NCBI GenBank assembly: GCA_002698985.1
Contig: PAAY01000035.1
Location: forward strand, 94,222-158,221
Length of the DNA stretch: 64,000 bases
Source of the DNA: Saprospirales bacterium
GTDB lineage: Bacteria > Bacteroidota > Bacteroidia > Chitinophagales > Saprospiraceae
Reading direction: 5' to 3'
In this document: positions 61,376-64,000 of the stretch, piece after piece
How positions within the stretch are numbered: position 1 is the stretch's first letter
Layout of the letters: every line of letters begins with the position of its first letter
Program-made: the position numbers and the translations under genes
Notes under the pieces: generated by a model
Told to the model about the DNA's origin: nothing
Databases searched by the model: none
What the model saw: only the letters and a program-made list of their open reading frames with translations

Positions 61376-61471
61376 GCCCCAGATTTGAAACGTGCCAAAG
61401 AGGAACCCGCCGGCCGGTATTTGGTTGAGGAGAACCCCAAAAGTTGCCAAGTCGGAACTGGGCGCCATTAG

Positions 61472-63406
61472 TCAGTTCCTCAACAAAACAAACCTGCCCC
61501 TATACCCTTTCGCTTCTCCTTCGGCAAAATGCACGGTGATGGTAAAAGTGTACATCCCGGGGGAAGCTTTTTTCCCATTGAAGCGGCCGTCCCAGCCATC
61601 GGCGGGTTGGTTCAGCAGGCCGTTTTTCTTCTCAAAGACGAGGTCTCCCCAGCGGTTGTAGATCCGGAAATTGCTGAAGACAAAATTTCCCTTTCCATAG
61701 GCCATGAAAACATCGTTGATGCCATCGTCATTGACGGAAATGCCCGTCGGGAAATAGACGAAACGTTCCGGAAATACCATCACATGCAGGCTGTCGGAAG
61801 CCGTACAGCCGAAGCCATCACGGATGCTGACAGTAGCGGTACCATCCACTTCTGCCGTGAAAGTGGGATTGGAGCAGGTGTAACAGCTCAGGTTGAGGCT
61901 GTCCGATTGCCAGAGGTAGCTTGGGCTTTGCGCGTTGCTTTGCACATGAAGGGTCGCCTCCGTTCCGAAACTCAGTGAAAGGTCTGGTCCCAGATCTGCT
62001 TCCAGTGCTGGCAGTTCCACCACCTCGAATGTATCCCGGTAGCTGCCGCAATTGCCCGTGGCCTCCACCCAATACACACCTGGTTCTTCGATGGAGAGGG
62101 TGGCAGTGGTTTCGCCATTGCTCCAAAGGTAGTCCACCCCTCCCGCTGCAGCTTCCAGTTGCACAGCTTCGCCGGGGCATTTGTAAACCGTGTCCGCAGC
62201 AATGATGGCATCGGTCACCACCTCCAACGGGGTGGGGTCGGGATAGACTTCCGTGGCCGGATTGTCCGAAGGAATTTCTTCTCCGAGCCCCAATGGCAGC
62301 GGAAACAGCACTGCCCGACTGGCGGCCGTTCCGGAAAAATCTCCCACATTCACCTGGATGACGAGGGAGTCCAGGCCGAGTAGCACATCCAGCTTGTCCA
62401 CGGTGAGCAAGTTGCTGCCAATGCCATTGATTTGTTCTCCAAAGCCGGGTTGGTGCAGCACTTGTGTAATTTCAAAGCCCGTCGGGAACTCATCTTCCAG
62501 TTGAACATTGCCATAGCTGATACCGGCGCTGTTTTCAAACCTGTATGTGACCGTGATCTCTGAGCAGGGCAGCACCCGGTCAGGTTCCACAATTTTGCGG
62601 ACGCGCAGGCGGTAAGGGCAGGAGCAGGCATCGCTGCGGGCGCCCACGGGCTGTTGCCAGGTTTTGTTCACCTCTCCGGTGAAGCGGTTGAAATGGTGGA
62701 GTTTGTTTTCGTTACCCTTGCTGCCGCCAAAGCCCAGCAGTTTGCCGGAAGCATCAAAATACAAACCGCCCAGGGATTTGATCTGCGACTGACTTTGGTA
62801 CGGGAAGGTGCTGACTGCTCCGCCGGATGTCAGGTCAATGACCCTGCCGGCCAGTTCGTCAAAGCCCATCAGAGCACCGAAAACGGGGTCGTAGGCAATG
62901 TCGCCCATTTGCATGGGGTCATCACTCACCACACTCACAAAGCTGGCATGATAGGGAGCCTGGAGTTGCAAGGTGTACAGCCGCAGGTCTTTTCCTTCGG
63001 GCTGTCGCCCAATGAGGAACATCCGCCCCCCTTCCGGTTTGATGGCCCCTGCAAAATATTCTAGCCCGCTGTCCAGGTTTTGCGGAACGCCAAGCTCTTC
63101 CACAACGCCGTTGGCATCTATCCGGAGCAGGGAAAGTGATTCGGCATCGAGGCCATAGATAAGGTTGTCGCGCACATTGAAGCCGATGGCATCGATGCGG
63201 TGGCCCAGGTCAGGACTGATGACCACATGGGTCGGAACAGCGGTGGCCGAAGTATCCCGGATGATACGGATCAGGCTGCTGTGGCCCGATTCCGGTGCCA
63301 GCACCAGAAAGGCATCGTCGTTGCACGCAAAGGGCTGCTGGCCACTCAGCGAAACCAGCGTGACGAACAGCAACTTCAACAGTATTATGGTTTTCTTCGT
63401 AGCCAA
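61472..63406 (-). CDS. Large secreted protein with T9SS type B (gliding motility CHU_C) C-terminus
   Basis: 644 residues from a TTG start (no ATG in the signal region). Signal peptide about 1-23. The N-terminal domain resembles a DUF6923-like beta-propeller ('IGFNVRDNLIYGLDAESLSLLRID'), followed by DUF11-like ('ITVTYRFENSAGISYGNVQLEDEFP') and Ig-like repeats ('LWSNGETTATLSIEEPGVYWVEA'). The last about 95 residues are the CHU_C domain ('YFPTGISVNDDGINDVF', 'RIYNRWGDLVFEKKNG', 'ASPGMYTFTI'). Secretion by T9SS and cell-surface attachment are expected. Confidence 0.85.
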   Translation of the reverse strand: MATKKTIILLKLLFVTLVSLSGQQPFACNDDAFLVLAPESGHSSLIRIIRDTSATAVPTHVVISPDLGHRIDAIGFNVRDNLIYGLDAESLSLLRIDANGVVEELGVPQNLDSGLEYFAGAIKPEGGRMFLIGRQPEGKDLRLYTLQLQAPYHASFVSVVSDDPMQMGDIAYDPVFGALMGFDELAGRVIDLTSGGAVSTFPYQSQSQIKSLGGLYFDASGKLLGFGGSKGNENKLHHFNRFTGEVNKTWQQPVGARSDACSCPYRLRVRKIVEPDRVLPCSEITVTYRFENSAGISYGNVQLEDEFPTGFEITQVLHQPGFGEQINGIGSNLLTVDKLDVLLGLDSLVIQVNVGDFSGTAASRAVLFPLPLGLGEEIPSDNPATEVYPDPTPLEVVTDAIIAADTVYKCPGEAVQLEAAAGGVDYLWSNGETTATLSIEEPGVYWVEATGNCGSYRDTFEVVELPALEADLGPDLSLSFGTEATLHVQSNAQSPSYLWQSDSLNLSCYTCSNPTFTAEVDGTATVSIRDGFGCTASDSLHVMVFPERFVYFPTGISVNDDGINDVFMAYGKGNFVFSNFRIYNRWGDLVFEKKNGLLNQPADGWDGRFNGKKASPGMYTFTITVHFAEGEAKGYRGRFVLLRN

Positions 63407-63499
63407 AGCAGAGGGTTGTCGTTGGAATAAAGCTAAGGTAAGTGGTTCAATCGGTTAACGGGTTTCATCAACAAACAATGTAAACAGTAGCCCACTATA

Positions 63500-63529
63500 C
63501 TTAAGCGCACTGTAAAAAGTGCGCTTAAG
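63500..63529. terminator. Perfect 12-bp inverted repeat
   Basis: CTTAAGCGCACT pairs exactly with AGTGCGCTTAAG around a 6-base loop (GTAAAA). It lies about 95 bases upstream of the T9SS-protein gene start and could end a transcript coming from the right, or serve as a regulatory site. Confidence 0.45.
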
Positions 63530-64000
63530 GGTTGAGAGGAGTTGAGAGTGGTTTAGAGAAGTTGAGAGAGGTTGGCAACGAAGCCCTCTAGACCCCTCTA
63601 AACCCTATCGATTACCCACAAATTCGTCATTCTGGATTTGAGGTGAAGTTGCAGGTTAAATTCTTGTGGGCTAATAACCTTCCACTCCATCAAACATCTT
63701 GAAACCCCTTGCTTTAGCGAGGGGTAGCCGGACAACCCCCTCACTGCATCAACCATCTTTACAAAACATCAGCATCAACATTTCCAGCTACAATGGTGAT
63801 TGATCGTTCCTGATGCGATGTCCTGAATAGAAGTTTGATGTGGGTAGGGGGACTGGCAAAATTCCCGCCGTTGAAACAGCGGGTTACAAGATGGCTGATG
63901 TATTCGGGGCCTTTTTTCACAGCCAGGAACCGGGATTTAAAAATGATTTTTTCACATTCAATGAAGCCGAGTTACTGAGACACTTTTCGATGAGATTGGA
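63530..64000. other. Gene-poor right end
   Basis: A short purine-rich repeat (GTTGAGAG-type units, 63531-63582) is followed by a weak hairpin at CCCCTTGC-TTTA-GCGAGGGG. A possible minus-strand coding fragment runs from a GTG at 63920 to a stop at 63759 (53 codons, 'GPEYISHLVTRCF', 'IKLLFRTSHQERSITIVAG'), open further upstream to a TAA. It is not recognised and may be a remnant. I see no full gene. Confidence 0.35.

Noticed and set aside
1..64000. tRNA and rRNA genes
   Set aside because: No cloverleaf with a TTCGAAT-type arm or rRNA core sequence was recognised in the intergenic regions; a dedicated search would be needed to exclude a missed one.

Overview
The window reads as a chromosomal segment of a Bacteroidota bacterium, most likely of the Saprospiraceae/Lewinellaceae type. 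This is inferred from a gliding-type (T9SS type B) C-terminal domain, a T9SS type A tail on a secreted oxidase, an HYC_CC_PP-like protein, TMEM220- and DUF6576-type proteins, and promoter-like TAnnTTTG boxes. No rRNA, tRNA or CRISPR array was seen. Nearly all genes lie on the minus strand; only phoD, a small lipoprotein, an ECF sigma factor and a large secreted protein (47.1-51.9 kb) are on plus.

Layout. 1-0.76 kb: 5' part of a secreted choice-of-anchor protein cut by the window edge. 1.0-7.2 kb: copper module 1, with a CopB-type P-ATPase, a membrane-anchored AlbA/Schlafen-type protein, an HMA-thioredoxin fusion, a DUF2231 His-rich membrane protein, a YceI-like protein and an outer-membrane protein. 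7.3-27.6 kb: a run of 18 tightly packed or overlapping genes (gaps of 48 bp or less). They encode a periplasmic ferredoxin, archaeal-type GAPDH, a Tat-exported multicopper oxidase, a metal-binding lipoprotein, an ATP-cone/Mrr nuclease, a beta-CASP hydrolase, a LolA-FtsX-FtsX-LolD-like set, GlgX, class I aldolase, a dicarboxylate symporter, an AMP-phosphorylase-like enzyme and a Prs-like kinase. It looks like a carbon/nucleotide salvage and envelope stress unit.

28.1-39.4 kb: a lower-GC (by eye) metal island. It contains two adjacent cupredoxin-type oxidase genes whose active-site halves are reciprocally degenerate, a PII paralogue, Met-, His- and Cys-rich lipoproteins, a site-2 protease, NDH-2, a lycopene-cyclase-like protein, small membrane proteins, a MITE-like element, and an AraC regulator with an N-terminal metal-binding domain. 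39.7-46.9 kb: a CusABC-like heavy-metal RND pump and a Cys-rich small protein. Together these genes suggest copper/silver sensing, cytoplasmic and periplasmic efflux, and oxidation of Cu(I) or another substrate outside the inner membrane.

47-64 kb: GC-richer housekeeping region with PhoD, ECF sigma factor, LptB, RecG, GlyRS, an endonuclease/phosphatase-family protein, two rhomboids and a large T9SS type B protein. Five long compound repeats built from the same short modules in the same order sit in intergenic gaps from 39.4 to 56.8 kb. They abut or overlap stop codons and are the most unusual non-coding signal in the window.
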